From positions 451,522 through 515,521 of the forward strand of contig VZRZ01006598.1 of assembly GCA_013398175.1 (NCBI GenBank): 64,000 nt of DNA, written 5' to 3'. Below are positions 47,516 to 59,841 of this stretch, piece after piece; within the stretch, counting starts at the first letter, position 1; each line of letters begins with the position of its first letter. The notes beneath the pieces were generated by a model that saw nothing but the letters and a program-made list of their open reading frames with translations, had not been told where the DNA came from and ran no database searches. The DNA is from Climacteris rufus. Its lineage: Eukaryota; Chordata; Aves; Passeriformes; Climacteridae. The position numbers were made by a program, and so were the translations under genes.

Positions 47516-50352
47516 AACTTTTAGGTATGAAGAGGAGTGGCATGGACAGGACATCCTTATATTACACAGCCTGGTGCTTAGGCACTCTGGGGAGGTAAGT
47601 GTGAACTCAGATCCACTTTGGTTATGACAGGAATAAGAACTGGATTTCACATATTCTTGTGAGCGCTTCAATCTCTGGACTTTGGGCAAAACACAGGAAT
47701 ATGAGCAGCAATACTTCTCTGTCCTAGTTTCATGCATGCAAACAACCTGTTCTTCAGATTAACCTGTTCTGCTAGTGCAAAAGCATAGATAGTAACAGTT
47801 ATTAAAATCTTAACTTTATGTATGAAGTTTCCAAAACAGAAAATATTTATGGGTCTTGTACATAGAATTAGTGAAACATTCAGACCATGGTAATGAGGAA
47901 ACCTTGACAATATCTGTACCAACTTCTACGTGTCAGCTAGAAAGAAAAAAGCAGGTGTAGGTGACAAAAGATTATGTCAGCTGAATGTGGGCCTAATTTT
48001 AAAATACTGGATTTCTGCAAAATCAAGTAAGAATGTATTTAATTCACAGGAGAAAAATACAGTTTACCCAGTTTCTTTTGTGAGTGTTAGATGGAAAATC
48101 CACATCATATCACATCATGTCTCTGACCCTAGCAAGAGATTTCCCCTCTCCTGGCACTCTGCACTCCTGCCATGGGATCTCAGAGTGGTCCCTGTGAGCT
48201 GCAACTGTTTCTCCTGGTTCTTTGCACTCATGAATGGGAACAACTTGGAGAAGCAGCTTAAAACACTGCCACCCTATTGCCAAGTAGCAGCCAGTGAATC
48301 TCAGTCGTGTCATTTGCTATGCTCACAACTAGTCAAGGTCAAGATGTCCTAAGTGTTTACAGGAGATCACTGATGAATGGAGAGTTGCTCAGACATGCTG
48401 AATTGCAGATAGCTGCTTTAACTGACTTAATTAGAACATGCTCAGTATAGATGCTGTGTGAAAATGAATTTTGCTCCTGCTAGCAGCTAAGTGGTCTTTA
48501 TCTAGAGGCTAAATAGGTTGGGAAGTAAATTGAGATATGGACAAACTTCAAATAAATCATAAAAGAAAGGTGACTAAATGAAGAACTGCGTGCAAGATTG
48601 AAATACACATGGTGTTTTGACAGTATACATACATACTGGGCACTCCTATAGTAGTGTCAATTTTCCAGGTCAAGCGGAAAGAGTTATGAGAGAGTTTGAC
48701 CCAGTTATTGCTAAGACCCTCTGAGGCAATTCAGTCTTGGATTACTGCTAGTAAAGGGCATGCAGAACAAAATACAATCTTTGCTAACTGCAAAGCAATT
48801 TTTGCAAGAGCAATTTTTTTACCATAATAAAGAAAGCCAAGTGATATTCAGGACTTCTGGATTCTACTCAAGATCTGTCACTAACAGCAGATGCCAGTAA
48901 TAAATACAGGCACATTTCCAGAAATGCAATAAATATGGAGTTATGCTCTGTTTTTCCCATCAGACCTATTTTAGAATAAGATATATACAAAAGGAAATAG
49001 AGTATTTTAGTATTCTTCAAAGATACACCTGGAATTTAGTAATTAGTTTCTAAAATCTTATTATTCTTTCTTTTCCTCCTGATCCCTCTAATAACACAAA
49101 TCCTTGATGACACACTCCCCACTCCCACCCCTCGAATGAGCAGAGTGCTGAGAAGAGTATGGAGGATCTTTGTTGTGTACAGTGCTGCCTTTCACTTATT
49201 TCTGGAATTCAGAAAGATGAATCCTTTGTTAGAGCAGCAGAGTGTAGTTTCATTGCATCCCTAAATTTTAATGGAGACCACTTCTGCCTTTTATGTTTTA
49301 ACACTGCCAGGGAAACTGCTTTATTTCTGTCCTTCCTTCCAGAAAGAAAGGGACAATGCCCTGTAGCAAACTATTACATGGAAAGATCTCGTTTTGAATA
49401 ACTATTTTGAATAATTTTATGACAAATTATTCCTGCCTACTCTGCCAAGGACACAGAAACGCTGGAGAGACACTTGATAGCATTCATCTCACCTAACCTG
49501 GGGCATCTGCCAGGTAGATGTCTCCACTTGAGCTAGACCAGGGTTCCCTTCCTAGACTAATGGATAGAAACATGCATTTCTAGTTCATGAATCATCTGAT
49601 CTGGTTTGGATGATTACCTCAGGACAAGATGAATCACAAGGGAGAAGGGCTCATTTCTCTCAGTTGATAAGAAAAAATAGCTCAGATGGAGACATAGCTT
49701 CTGTAGATGCCTACATTTAGGTGAGGGGAATTGCACCCTCTGAAAAATCAAGAATTAGTGTCTGGCATTAATTCCAAAAAATCTCAAGCACAACCTACTT
49801 TTCTGAGACCATTTAGACAGTTTGACAGTGGTTGCTGGGGTTATGTCAGAGATTTTTTGTTGGGGAAAGTCTTTGTTTTTTCTGTGTGTATTACTCCTAA
49901 TAAGACAAAAGTCAGCCTACTAAAAAACTTCCAGGAAAAAACGGTTATTTCCTTAGTGCTGAGGTTAATCTGTGGTTTTGTGATTTTAAGGGAAATCTTG
50001 AAGCTTAAATGCTATAATGAAAACCTACAAGAAGATTGAACCAATAAAAACCACACAAAACCAACTAATTTCTGTAGCCTTATAACCAAAAGTCTAGCTA
50101 TACATCTCAAATCATTAGTGCAGAAGAAAGCACTATAATTTTTCTTTGCTCTGTTTTAAAGACTGCCATTTTGATGTAATTTTATTGCTGGGTTCTACAA
50201 ATTGCTGCTACTTTAAAAATCAAGTTAACTAGAAGGTCTTGTAGCTTTTGTGAAAAATGCAGGACTAAAATATTGATGGGAGGTCCTGTCTCAGCTGCAA
50301 AGTGCCTGGGAATTTTGAATGTGACACTGTAATTCCTCTTGCCTCACCTTTA
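47516..50352. other. Non-coding stretch with one weak SINE trace
   Basis: No supported gene. A 140-codon frame at 47930-48352 has no recognisable domain. Around 48848-48888 a GGACTTCTGGATTCTACTCA segment followed by AGATCTGTCACTAAC resembles the MIR core and is listed separately. Confidence 0.55.
48848..48888 (+). repeat. Possible MIR-like SINE fragment, sense
   Basis: GGACTTCTGGATTCTACTCA followed by AGATCTGTCACTAAC matches the sauropsid MIR stretch 'ggactcctgggttctattcccagctctgccactgac' at most positions. A short match, no clear flanks. Confidence 0.4.
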
Positions 50353-50793
50353 TAATCATAGAACCTTAGAATAATTTAGGTTAGAAAAGACCTTTATGAT
50401 CATCGAGTCCAACTGTTAACATGGCACTGCTGGCTCAGCACTAAGCCATGTCCCTACTTGCCACATCTGTCTTTTAAAAATCTCTGGGGATGATGATGCA
50501 GTCACTGTCCTGGCCAGTCTGTTCCAATGCCTGATTATCCTTTTGGTGAATAAATTTTTCCTGATATCTAAATCTCCTCTGGGGCAACTCCAGGTAATTT
50601 CATGATGTTCTGTAACTTACCTGGGGAGGGGGCTGACCCTCACCTGCCTACAGCCTCCTTTCAGGTAGTTATAGAAAGTGATAAGGTTTCCCCTGAGCCT
50701 CCTTTTCTCCAGGTTAAACACTCTCAGCTCCTTCAGGTCCTCACAGGACTTGTGCTCCAGACCTTTCACCAGCCCTGTTGCCCTTCTCTGGAC

Positions 50794-51820
50794 TCACTCC
50801 AGCACCTCAATGTCTTTCTTGCAGTACGGGACCCAAAACTGAGCAGTGGATTTGAGGTGAGGCCTCACCAATGCCGAGTACAGGGGGACAATCACTGCCC
50901 TGGTCCTGCTGGCCACACTATTGCTGATAGAGGCCAAGTGCCACTGGCCTTCTTGGCCACCTGGGCACAGCTGGCTCATATTCAGCCACTGTCAACCGAC
51001 ATCCCAGGTCTTTCTCTACGGAGCAGTTTTCCAGGCACTCTGGCCCAGCCTGTAGCACTTCCTGGGATTGTTCTGACACAAGAGCAGGAGCGAGCACTTG
51101 ACCTTCTTCAACTGGTCCTGGTCCATCGATGGCAACTTGTCCAGATCCCTCTGCAGAGGCTACTGGCCTCCAGCAGATCAACACTTCGGCCCAACTTGGG
51201 GTCATCTGTGAATTTACAGAGGGTGCACTCATTCCCCTCATCCAGGTCATCAATAAAGTTATTAAGTAGAACTGGCCCCAGCATGGAGCCCTAGGAAATA
51301 CCACTGGCATCTGACAGCTGGCTGAATTTCATTCCATTCACCACCTACTCTCTGGGCCCAGCCATCCAGCCAGTTTTTTACCCAGTGAACAGAGCATCTG
51401 TTCAAGCCATAAGCAGCCAGGTTCTGCAGAAGAACTGTGAGAGACAGTGTCAAAGGTTTCAGTAATCTTCAGGTAGACAACACCCGTAGCCTTTCCCTCA
51501 TCCACCAAGCAGGTCACCATGTCATAGAAGGAGATCAGCTTGGTCAAGAAGGACCTGCCTTTCACAAACCCATGTTTGTGCTGGCTGGGCCTGATCCCCT
51601 GGCTGTCCTGTACATGCTGCATGACAGCACTCAAGATGGTCTGCTCCATGACCTTCCTTGGCACTGAGGTCAGGCTGACAGGCCTGTAGTTACACATTTC
51701 CTTCTTCCAGCCCTTCTGGTAAATGGACAATATATTTGCCAACTTCCAGATACCTGACACCTTCCCGGTTAGCCAGGACTGCTGATAAAAGATGGAAAAT
51801 GACTCGGTGAACATTTCCAC
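50794..51820 (-). pseudogene. CR1 ORF2 reverse-transcriptase remnant
   Basis: In CR1, ORF2 encodes an endonuclease and reverse transcriptase that copies the element's own RNA at a nicked chromosomal target. Remnants are in several frames. NYRPVSLTSVP (minus strand, near 51700) is the finger-domain motif. HGFVKGRSFLTKLISFYD follows. The motif-A region reads LKITETFDTV, so the position of the catalytic aspartate normally seen as 'LDxxKAFD' carries K. YGLNRCSVHWVKNWLDG is near 51400. Motif C is preserved as FTDDPKLG near 51210 (usual form FADD). Near 50830-50880 a VIVPLYSALVRPHL block marks the C-terminal part. The broken frame and lost motif-A aspartate make it inactive. Identification rests on motif order and is secure; the subfamily was not determined. 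Confidence 0.9.
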
Positions 51821-52418
51821 AAGGTCCCTAAGTAACTGTGTGTATATCCCATCTGGTCCCAGAGGCTTTTGCGTGTGCCTAAGTGGTGTCTCAGGTCACA
51901 GACCTTTCACCTTGGATTATGGGTACTTCATTCTTCTTCCTGTCCCTGTCTTCCAGCTCAGGGGGGGCTGGTACCTGAAGAAATATTGGCTTTGCTATTA
52001 AAGACTGAAGTACAGGAGGTATTAGGCACCTTAGCCTTTTCCTTATCCTTTGTTACTATATTTCCCTCTCCATTCAGCAGAGGATGGAGATCCTCATTAG
52101 CCCTCCATGTTTTGCTGATGTCTTTATAGATACATTTTTTTTGTCCTTAATGGCAGTAGCCAGATTAAGTTCTAGCCAGGTTTTGGTGCTTCTGATTTTT
52201 CTCCCTGCATAACTTCATGACATCCTTGCAGTCCTCCTGAGTTGCCTGCTGCTCCTTCCAAAGGCCGTAAACACTCCTCTCCTTTTTTTTTCCTGAGTTC
52301 CAGCCAAACCTCTCTGTTCAATCAGGCCAGTTTTCTTCCCCGTCAACTTGTCTTTTGGCATATGTGGATGGGACACTACAGTGCCTGTAAGATTTCCTTC
52401 TTGAAGAATATCCAGCCG

Positions 52419-53114
52419 TGCTAGTTTGGAAACAAACCAGCAAATATATTCAAACCCTGGCCAAATATATTGTGAGACGGATTCTAAGTCAGAACTACAA
52501 TTTAATAGGAGTAATTAAAATAAAGGCAGTAACACAGAAGCATCAGACTAAACTGGCAAGGTCAGAATACAACCTGACACCCTGTTGGTCAGGGTGGTGA
52601 TAGCAGTCCAGTTAAATAGTGACTGTAGTCCTGTTGGAGTGATGATCCTGAGGAAATATCTAGTTTGTCTCTGGAGATCTGGTGGTGGAGTTTGCCTCCT
52701 CTGGGAATCCAGTGGAAATGGTCTTGTGTTATCTTCCCCACTCCTTTTATGCAGGTAGGGATGTTCAGTTCCTCCCTTTGGGGTGGGGACTATCACAATG
52801 GGATGATGTCATTTATCAGTAATTTCAGCTGGCCTTGATGGCCCATTAGAGAAAATGACCCCCCACAGAATAGCTGCTGCTTCTCAGAGGGTGTTACCAG
52901 GGCTGAGTCATTGATGTGCAGATAAAGAGGCATCATTCTGCCTTGCAGGGTTGTCTCTCTTTCTTCCTTATCTAATGCCCAGCTAGCAGTCTGGAGGGTG
53001 GGGGGTGCAGTGGCCAGCTGTTGTGAACCACCCATCGTTAACAATTCATTCAGAAGTGATGGAGATGGTGATAGAATACATTCCTTTGGTTACACCTTCA
53101 TGTAACCCAAGACA
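52419..53114 (-). mobile_element. Solo LTR of an endogenous retrovirus, nested in the CR1
   Basis: The segment begins TGTCTTGGGTTAC and ends AACTAGCA on the minus strand, the TG...CA ends of an LTR. It interrupts the CR1 exactly within a CCAGCC word present on both sides (52412-52417 and 53115-53120), which is a perfect 6-bp target-site duplication as made by beta-retrovirus/ERVK-type integrases. One extra G (52418) lies between the left duplication and the LTR. Inside, reading minus, a CATAAAAGG TATA box at about 52744-52752 is followed about 240 bp later by an ATTAAA poly(A) signal (52501-52506), giving U3, R and U5 of plausible size. No internal viral genes remain, so it is a product of LTR-LTR recombination. 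Family assignment (ERVK-like) comes from duplication length and layout only. Short open frames inside are not genes. Confidence 0.85.
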
Positions 53115-53179
53115 CCAGCCTTCCTGGACTGCTTTGCCCCTCAGGACTGCCTCCCAAGGGATTATCTCAATCAGTCTCC

Positions 53180-54055
53180 TAAAGAGGCCAAAGTCTGCCC
53201 CTCCAGAAGTCCAAGATGGTAGTTCTGCTCACCCCCTACCTTTCTTCTCTGAGAAGCTAAAACCCATTCATTTGGTGTCAACTGCAAACTGACTGAGGGT
53301 GCCCTCATTTGCTTTTCCCAACATGGTCTCCAACCATCACATCACCCCCAAGACCTTCTCTGTTCACTAACATCAGGTCCAACAGGACATCTTCCCCAGT
53401 TGGGCCCTTCACAGGCTGTGTCAGGAAGTTATGAACTCCAGGAACCTCCCAGACAGTTTCCTCTCTGCTGCGTTGTATTTCCAGCAGGCAATGGGTAAGT
53501 TGAAGTCCACCATGAGAACACAGGCCAGTGATCATGAGACAGCTCCCAGCTGCTCTTCATTCTGCTTCCCCATCTGCTTCATCATCCTGGGTGGGTGTTC
53601 TATAACAGACTCCCACCAGGATATTTGTCCTGTTGGTCCTTCCCCTAATTCTTAATGAAACACTCAACTCTGTCATCACAATCATTAAGTTCCAGGCAAT
53701 CAAACCACTCCATAACACACACGGCTACTGCACCACCTCTCCTTCCTTGCCTGTCCCTTCTGAACAGTTTCTGTCCATCCAGCACTCCAGTTGTGCAAGT
53801 CATCCACCATGTCTCCATAAGGGCAACTATGTCATGGTTTTCCAGCTCTGCAATGTCTTCCATATGCTCCTGTTTGTTAACCATGCTGTATGCATTGGTG
53901 TAAATGCACTTCAGTTGGGCTATTGATCCTGTCACCTTTCTGTGGGGAAAAACCTTAATTCTTAGATTACCATTCTCGGGCAATTCTGTGGTTTCTAACA
54001 CGTCAATGCTCCTTGTGTCTTTGCTGACACATGGATCTCCATCCCCTACCTCCAC
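53180..54055 (-). pseudogene. CR1 ORF2 endonuclease remnant
   Basis: The N-terminal apurinic-type endonuclease domain of CR1 ORF2, which nicks target DNA to prime reverse transcription, is recognisable on the minus strand. LKCIYTNAYSM carries the first conserved Asn, and DIVALMETWW the conserved Glu. LFRRDRQGRRGGAVAVCV and CLELNDCDDRVEC follow within one frame (54055 down to about 53645). The usual GDFN motif appears near 53505 as VDFN, in a frame shifted relative to the downstream part. The end of the domain reads LVNREGLGGDVMVGDHVGKS near 53330. Frameshifts between these blocks make it a pseudogene. It joins the reverse-transcriptase remnant across the nested LTR. Confidence 0.9.
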
Positions 54056-54180
54056 TGAGACAGCAGACCAAAGGACCTTGCTAACACACTATCCCTCAAA
54101 CATCAGTGTGCCACCCTGAGGCTTATCTCTAGAGGGCCTGGTTTTATCTCTTTATATGAGCTAAGCCCTTGGGAGATAGC

Positions 54181-57085
54181 CACTTGCCCAACTGGGATGA
54201 GGTACCTGTGGTGTTACTCAAGTATTAGCTGTGTATTAGTCACCCGTTAACAGAAAGGTTAAACCAGCCCTGCATGACCAGCCAGCATGCTGGCTGAGAG
54301 ATAAAGAGGGTGTGATCCAAGCAACACAACTTGCAAGGCTCTTCTGCTCTTTGAATATATGCACAGAGAGAAACATTGCTCCTCAGTTCCCATACATCAC
54401 CGGGGAAGAACTCTGAGAACACACACAAACCTGGCGGCCCTGGAAAGTGTATTCCCCAGCTTACTATAATGTAGTGTAATTTATTGAAGTAGTCACCAGT
54501 CAGATCACAGCATTTAGGTTTGTAGCTCTCTGTAAATGCTGCAACAGGTGTGAAACTAAACTGGGAGTAGGAAATGGAGGGATCTGTAAGAGCACATTGT
54601 GAGGAAGTCAGTACTAGGGAAAATGCTATCTCTCAATATGCAACTTTAGTGTACATTCAAGGACATCAAAGCCTTATCTCTGAGTCTGAAAACATATTGG
54701 TATTAAAATAACATAGAACTAAATTAATACTGTTGATATGAATAATCATCATAATACAAAAAAGCGCCAATACCTCTGTTCTAAATTTATTCATCTGTCT
54801 TTGAAAAGATGCATGTGCCCTTATTAAATCAAATGTATTCTGTTTTCTCATCAGTTTTGCTTCTCATTTTTGCCCATTTGTTTTCTTTAAGAAAAATTCT
54901 GGCATTTCAAATCATGTAGTTCACTGCATTGTTACAAATGCTTATAAATTGCCTGTGATATAGCCACTGATGATGGATGACATGCAGATATTAGCTGAGA
55001 AAACTATTTTCATTCTTTTTATAAAGAAGTCACTATACAAAGTATTTTTAACAGGCATTGTCTGATTTTAAACAGATCCGTAAATGAAGATTCATTAAAA
55101 GATACTGTAGTAATTAAAGACCCTACTTGTTAAGTAGCACTTAGCAGAACTGTAAAGTTAATATTGAAAAGATTGTCAAATTGAAGTTTAATTTCTATAC
55201 ATAGCCCTAACTGTTAACAGTGAGCCTGACCCTCAAAAGCTCCTCCCAATGAACCCTCCTCGGCCAACCAATCGAACACATCTTCTAAATGACAGATGCC
55301 TAGTGCAAAATGCCATTTCCTGCTACTTAAATAAAAAATTACAGGCTGCTTTGTATCAGAGAGATATGGGATACTTGCTAAGCACGTGGTTACCTCCATT
55401 TCTACATGATGCTTTTTGACAGCACAGCACTTTTCCTGCCTTGGTTGTTGCATTCTGTGAGCCCCTCTTCCAACATACAACATACATTCAACTTATCTCT
55501 GTTGAATCCTTTTAAGTATTCTCTTCCCCCTCTCCCCACCCCATCCACTTCCTGTAATACCTTAAATGTATACTCTGAGGCTGTGAACTCTGATAATATG
55601 TCTCAGTCAGTCATACAAGTTAAATTAAGTATGAATAGAACGTAAGTGGAAGGTAATAGGATGGAATTAACATCATTTTGGGGGAATCTCAATTTCCAGA
55701 CATCAAAACTGTGTTTCAGTCTTTAATGTCCTGAAAATAAAAGGTCCTGGATAGACACAAATGTTATGTTACTGCTTAAGACAAATACATCAGGAAGACA
55801 TATTACTATTAAATAGTTTATTGATTCATTTAATAGATAAAACAATTCAACTGTTTATCTACCTTGAAAAAGCTGTACTATGCACCCCATCTGATCCTGA
55901 TTTATTGGTATTCATCCTTCCCAATATGTGTGGAGTCCTTTTGGCAGGGGCTGGCGTACTCTCATCTGTTGTATCCTGGTGCACATCTGCTCAGAAGTGT
56001 CACATGTAGGTCAGGCACAGCCAGAGCCACAGACAAATAGTACAAAGGCAGATGGTTACCAACTGCACTATGGGCAAGATGTTGGCTAACCAAGGTAATC
56101 ACTAGCTCTACTCTCAAATATAGTCCCCATTTCAATGAAGATTTTACCACCAGTTTTTGAAAAATGGTGGTATACTCCCGACAAAGAAGACTTCTTCATG
56201 CCATGCTGCAACTTATCATTGCCAACAACCTTTGTTATTTGCCTGAGCTTTAGCAGCATCATACACTTTAGTTATAAATTGTTCACATATTGCTCTTCAG
56301 AGAGGTCATAAAGGGGGCCATTTTTTGATAAAGAAGGACTGGAATGAATGCTTCCACCATGATCTCTAGTGTAAATGTTAAACCCATCACTCACACCTAA
56401 TCCAAAATTAATAACATATTCTAGCAATACCACTGCTGGAGTTCATCTCTCTGTTACTTCCCATGTTTTATTATATTGACAGTTTTTTCTTCACATCAAC
56501 ATGATAGTTTACCTCAAAATGTTGGATCATACTTCTATTTTAAATGCAGAACCAGAGTTCTGGCTAAATACATTAATTTTCAATCAGTCAATAACCTGAA
56601 TATGAAGGTTGTTTTATACCAATTAGGATGCTGCTTGAGGTTTTGGTATTTTGGGATTGATTTCCAGTGTCTACGTGATATGTTTAACAATACTGATGAT
56701 GAACTGATAATTATATCTTGGGCTATTGTGTGATGTCTGAAATGTGATGGGTGTTTACACTGTAAATCTTGAGTACAATTCTGCATCAACTAGTGATTAT
56801 TTAGCTTCATGAAAGACTAATACAATTAATTGATCAATTAGATGTGAAGATTAATGCTAGTTTCATGGTCATTGTCCTTTTCTCCAGTCATCTGTACTGA
56901 GTGTACAAACTGGTGTAAAGTAATTTCCCCTCACCCTTCTGAAAAGAGCTCCAGTGGTGTTGATATGCAACGTAATGTGCTATTGAAATAATATTTCAGA
57001 TTAATATTTACAGGCATTTCTGTTCTGTACACATACATTGATTGGGTTCATCTGCACTGTGCAGACATGCACATTTCTCGTTGGC
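54181..57085. other. Non-coding stretch, no gene recognised
   Basis: No exon or repeat recognised. A 16-bp perfect palindrome (AGCCAGCATGCTGGCT) lies at 54280-54295, and a 14-bp homeodomain-like palindrome at 56827-56840 within an AT-rich patch. Frames stay below about 90 codons. Confidence 0.55.
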
Positions 57086-57192
57086 TAGTAATAATAGTAA
57101 TTATAATAGTAATGTTAATACTGCCCTTCTTTGTAAAGTGTGTGGATATCTCTGGCTGAAAAGTGCTATAAAAAGAGTAGGTAAGGTATCCT
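57086..57192 (+). repeat. MIR-like SINE 3' part, sense
   Basis: AGTAATAATAGTAATTATAA, then CTGCCCTTCTTTGTAAAGTG, then GGATATCTCTGGCTGAAAAG and TGCTATAAAAAGAGTAGGTA follow the sauropsid MIR end (GATAATAATA, CTTTGTAAAGTG, GAGATCTCTGGATGAAAAG, CGCTATATAAGAGCAAGGTA) closely and in order. The tRNA-like head is missing or unrecognisable. Confidence 0.65.
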
Positions 57193-59841
57193 TACATCGT
57201 ATAGGTTACTATGTTGTTCTGTGATGTAGTAACATTATATAATAACAATGTTGTCAATACTGCTGTTGCTATGTGATGCTATTACAACAATTACTATACC
57301 TTATTTCAATAATTTTTAAAAATTTGGGCTCAGATATATTAATACTCTGAATATTTTTTTTGCATTTTATTTTGTTTAAATGGACAGACCTGAAGTGTAC
57401 AGAGAAGTCAGGATTATATGAGAAGATACTTTTATTTACGTGTTCTTTTATTTTCCGCTTCTGACCATGAGTGGGAATGATTGGACTCAAGCCTTAGATT
57501 TTCAGATTTCAAAGTCATGTGATTACAAGAGGCACAGCTGAGCCAAAACTCCTATTTATTTCACTGCCATTTTGCCTATGTAACATCTGCAGGATCTGTC
57601 CCCCACACCAGTTCCAGTTTCTTTGATGTAATAAGTATTATGTGCCACTTTTGCACCACTACTAAGTGCCAGGAGATGTGCTATTTAATTGTCATGATTA
57701 AGACTACATCATACTGTGTTACTCAAGAAAAGTTTTCCTCCTAGGTAACAGGAGTAGACAGCTACCCCTATGTAAAAATTCTTTTACAAAAATCTCTTAT
57801 TCAGTGAAGTACCCTGAATTGGTAAACACTAGTTGAAGAGATTCCCATCTGCCTTATGAGTGCCCCTGTTAGCTGTCAGGATTTGTAAATACAGCAAACG
57901 GTATTTTTAATATGTTTCAATCACATTGTGAAATCAGTTATTTTGTGAAATGGCTGTTTTATAATATGACTGTGACACATACAAAATTGCACTCTCTCAA
58001 GAGGAGACAAGCTGACAGGACACATACTGAGAAAACTGAAAGGTCTGTGTTCAACTCCAGATTTGCTGAAGAACTGAAATGATTGAAAAACTGTTCATTT
58101 TCCCTTTCTTTTGGTGGCTTATTAGAATGATGACACACCCAGTAGCTAAATCAAATGGCTTCTGCTTAACAGTGTCAGAGACAGAGGGAAACAGCATTGA
58201 CATCATAGAAGTCTACAGGATTTTGTCATTTGATTTCAATGGGTGAGAAATCAGTCAGTGATTTCTAAGGGGCATAGAAGATCACAAGCTACAGAGAACT
58301 GGAAACTATGCTTGGGATGACTGGATATTGCGTGTGCAGTTATGGAACAGAGCATGGAAAACTTCAGTGACGTGGGAAACTGCAATTTACAAAAGCAAGA
58401 AGAAGTCAATACATAACTGAGGAAAAAAGCACAGAAATTCTCCAGTTTCCACAGAGCTAATGGGAAATATTAGGGTTTTTTTTTCACTGTTCTTTTGTGC
58501 AAATGGCTGTATATTCTGGATGCAGCAGAAGCACAAAGAAAATTGCATGTGTACGCCTCTAAGATCCTCACAAACCAGCTGTTCAGATTGGGCCCCTCAT
58601 TGGAAGATGCCACCAGGCTCATTTAATTGTTGGGTACTAGAGTGTCATCCTGACAGAGCACCAAGTTGTGGCCAAAGACACTCCTGTGTCCCCCCATTTG
58701 GATGCAGATGTCACTGATGAATTTCTGGGGACACTGCATGCTCCAAGTGTTGCTATCTAAGCAAGTAGCCAATTAGCTAATATTCCCAGTCACAGGCTGC
58801 AATCCTGCCTATTCACTTGTGCCTCAAAAGGATATTGCAGGAAGAATAGATCCCAATTTTCTCCAAGAACATTAAGAGAGGAGCTGATTTTCTGTGCCTG
58901 GTCTGTGGTCTGAGAATTTCTTAAGGAGGGACAGCAGACTTTGCACTGAACCTGCTGTGGAAAAGTTAGGGTAGAGCAACAGTTCACTAAATTGTCTATG
59001 CTTCTCCTTCCAAAGACAAGCAAGTAGATTAACAGCTGTGTTTGTGAAGTGCTTTGAAATCTATAGATTAAATTTAGTGCCTAAAGTCATGTGCAGTGCT
59101 AAATACTTTTATTGTTTTCTGAAATTAGAAACACCTTTGAAACAATTTCAAACCCTTCTCCCACACAGTCAAATAAAGGAAATTAATCTTGGGCACAATT
59201 AACTTTATATCCTCATTTCTCAACCTGCTCCGTCTGCTACTTCATCTGACCTGTTCCTACACTTCACTGATCAAATGCAGTTGCAAGCTTATCCATCATC
59301 TTACAGCATAATGAAGTGTAAACCTTTTCTGAATCAATCTGTCATGTGAGCCATAATTTGGAGTTCAAAAGACTGCATCCAAGACCATTTTAAGCTTTAA
59401 TCACAACCATGCTGAATGATGGGCTACTTGCCATTAGCAAATATGTCTCATCTTTGCTGCTCAACATTCTCAATGAGTCCAGAAATCCTATAATTTTAAT
59501 AAACATTTGGAATTGACCAAAAATAATAAAACCCTCCAAACAACCGCAAAAAGCTTTATTCCACAACAAAACCACATAATTTTTCTAATGTGACCTTGTT
59601 TAATTGATATCCTTAATGTCTAGATTCCTATTTGAGGTGAGTACAAGAGAAAACATGATAGCAAAATTATCTCAGTGACTTGAAAGCAGACGTTGGAAGC
59701 AAAGATGCAAAACTAAATATGATTATACATGAGGTATTGCCTATATCCTTCAATTTTGCCTCATATAATCTGTTGTTACATAAAGAATAGTTGAAAACAG
59801 CCTGCAAAAAAGCAATCATATACCATTTCATGCATAACGCT
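57193..59841. other. Non-coding stretch with one weak SINE trace
   Basis: No gene supported. At 59043-59075 the words GAAGTGCTTTGAAATCTATA and GATT resemble the MIR tail 'aaagcgctttgagatctatggatg' but the match is too short to be firm. Confidence 0.5.

Larger units (their letters stand above)
50353..54180 (-). mobile_element. CR1 LINE, long but decayed copy, antisense, split by an LTR
   Basis: The whole interval except 52419-53114 reads on the minus strand as a CR1 retrotransposon, about 3.1 kb of element. The 3' end is on the left: AATCATAGAACCTTAGAAT from about 50353, then the characteristic GATCATCGAGTCCAAC block near 50399. Going right come the 3' end of ORF2, the reverse-transcriptase region (about 50790-51820), the linker, then after the LTR the endonuclease region (about 53180-54055), and a short piece before it ending near 54180. 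This is much longer than the usual 5'-truncated copy. No block characteristic of the CR1 5' UTR is recognised beyond about 54180, so the copy appears 5'-truncated. Frameshifts and stops throughout show it is dead. The 5' boundary is approximate. Confidence 0.93.

Noticed and set aside
52548..53044. Two 82-83 codon minus-strand frames inside the nested LTR
   Set aside because: They lie wholly within LTR U3/R sequence, which is regulatory. They are by-products and not viral or host genes.
54280..54295. 16-bp perfect palindrome AGCCAGCATGCTGGCT
   Set aside because: Palindromes of this length are not rare enough in 64 kb to mean much alone, and no second copy or known factor site was seen.
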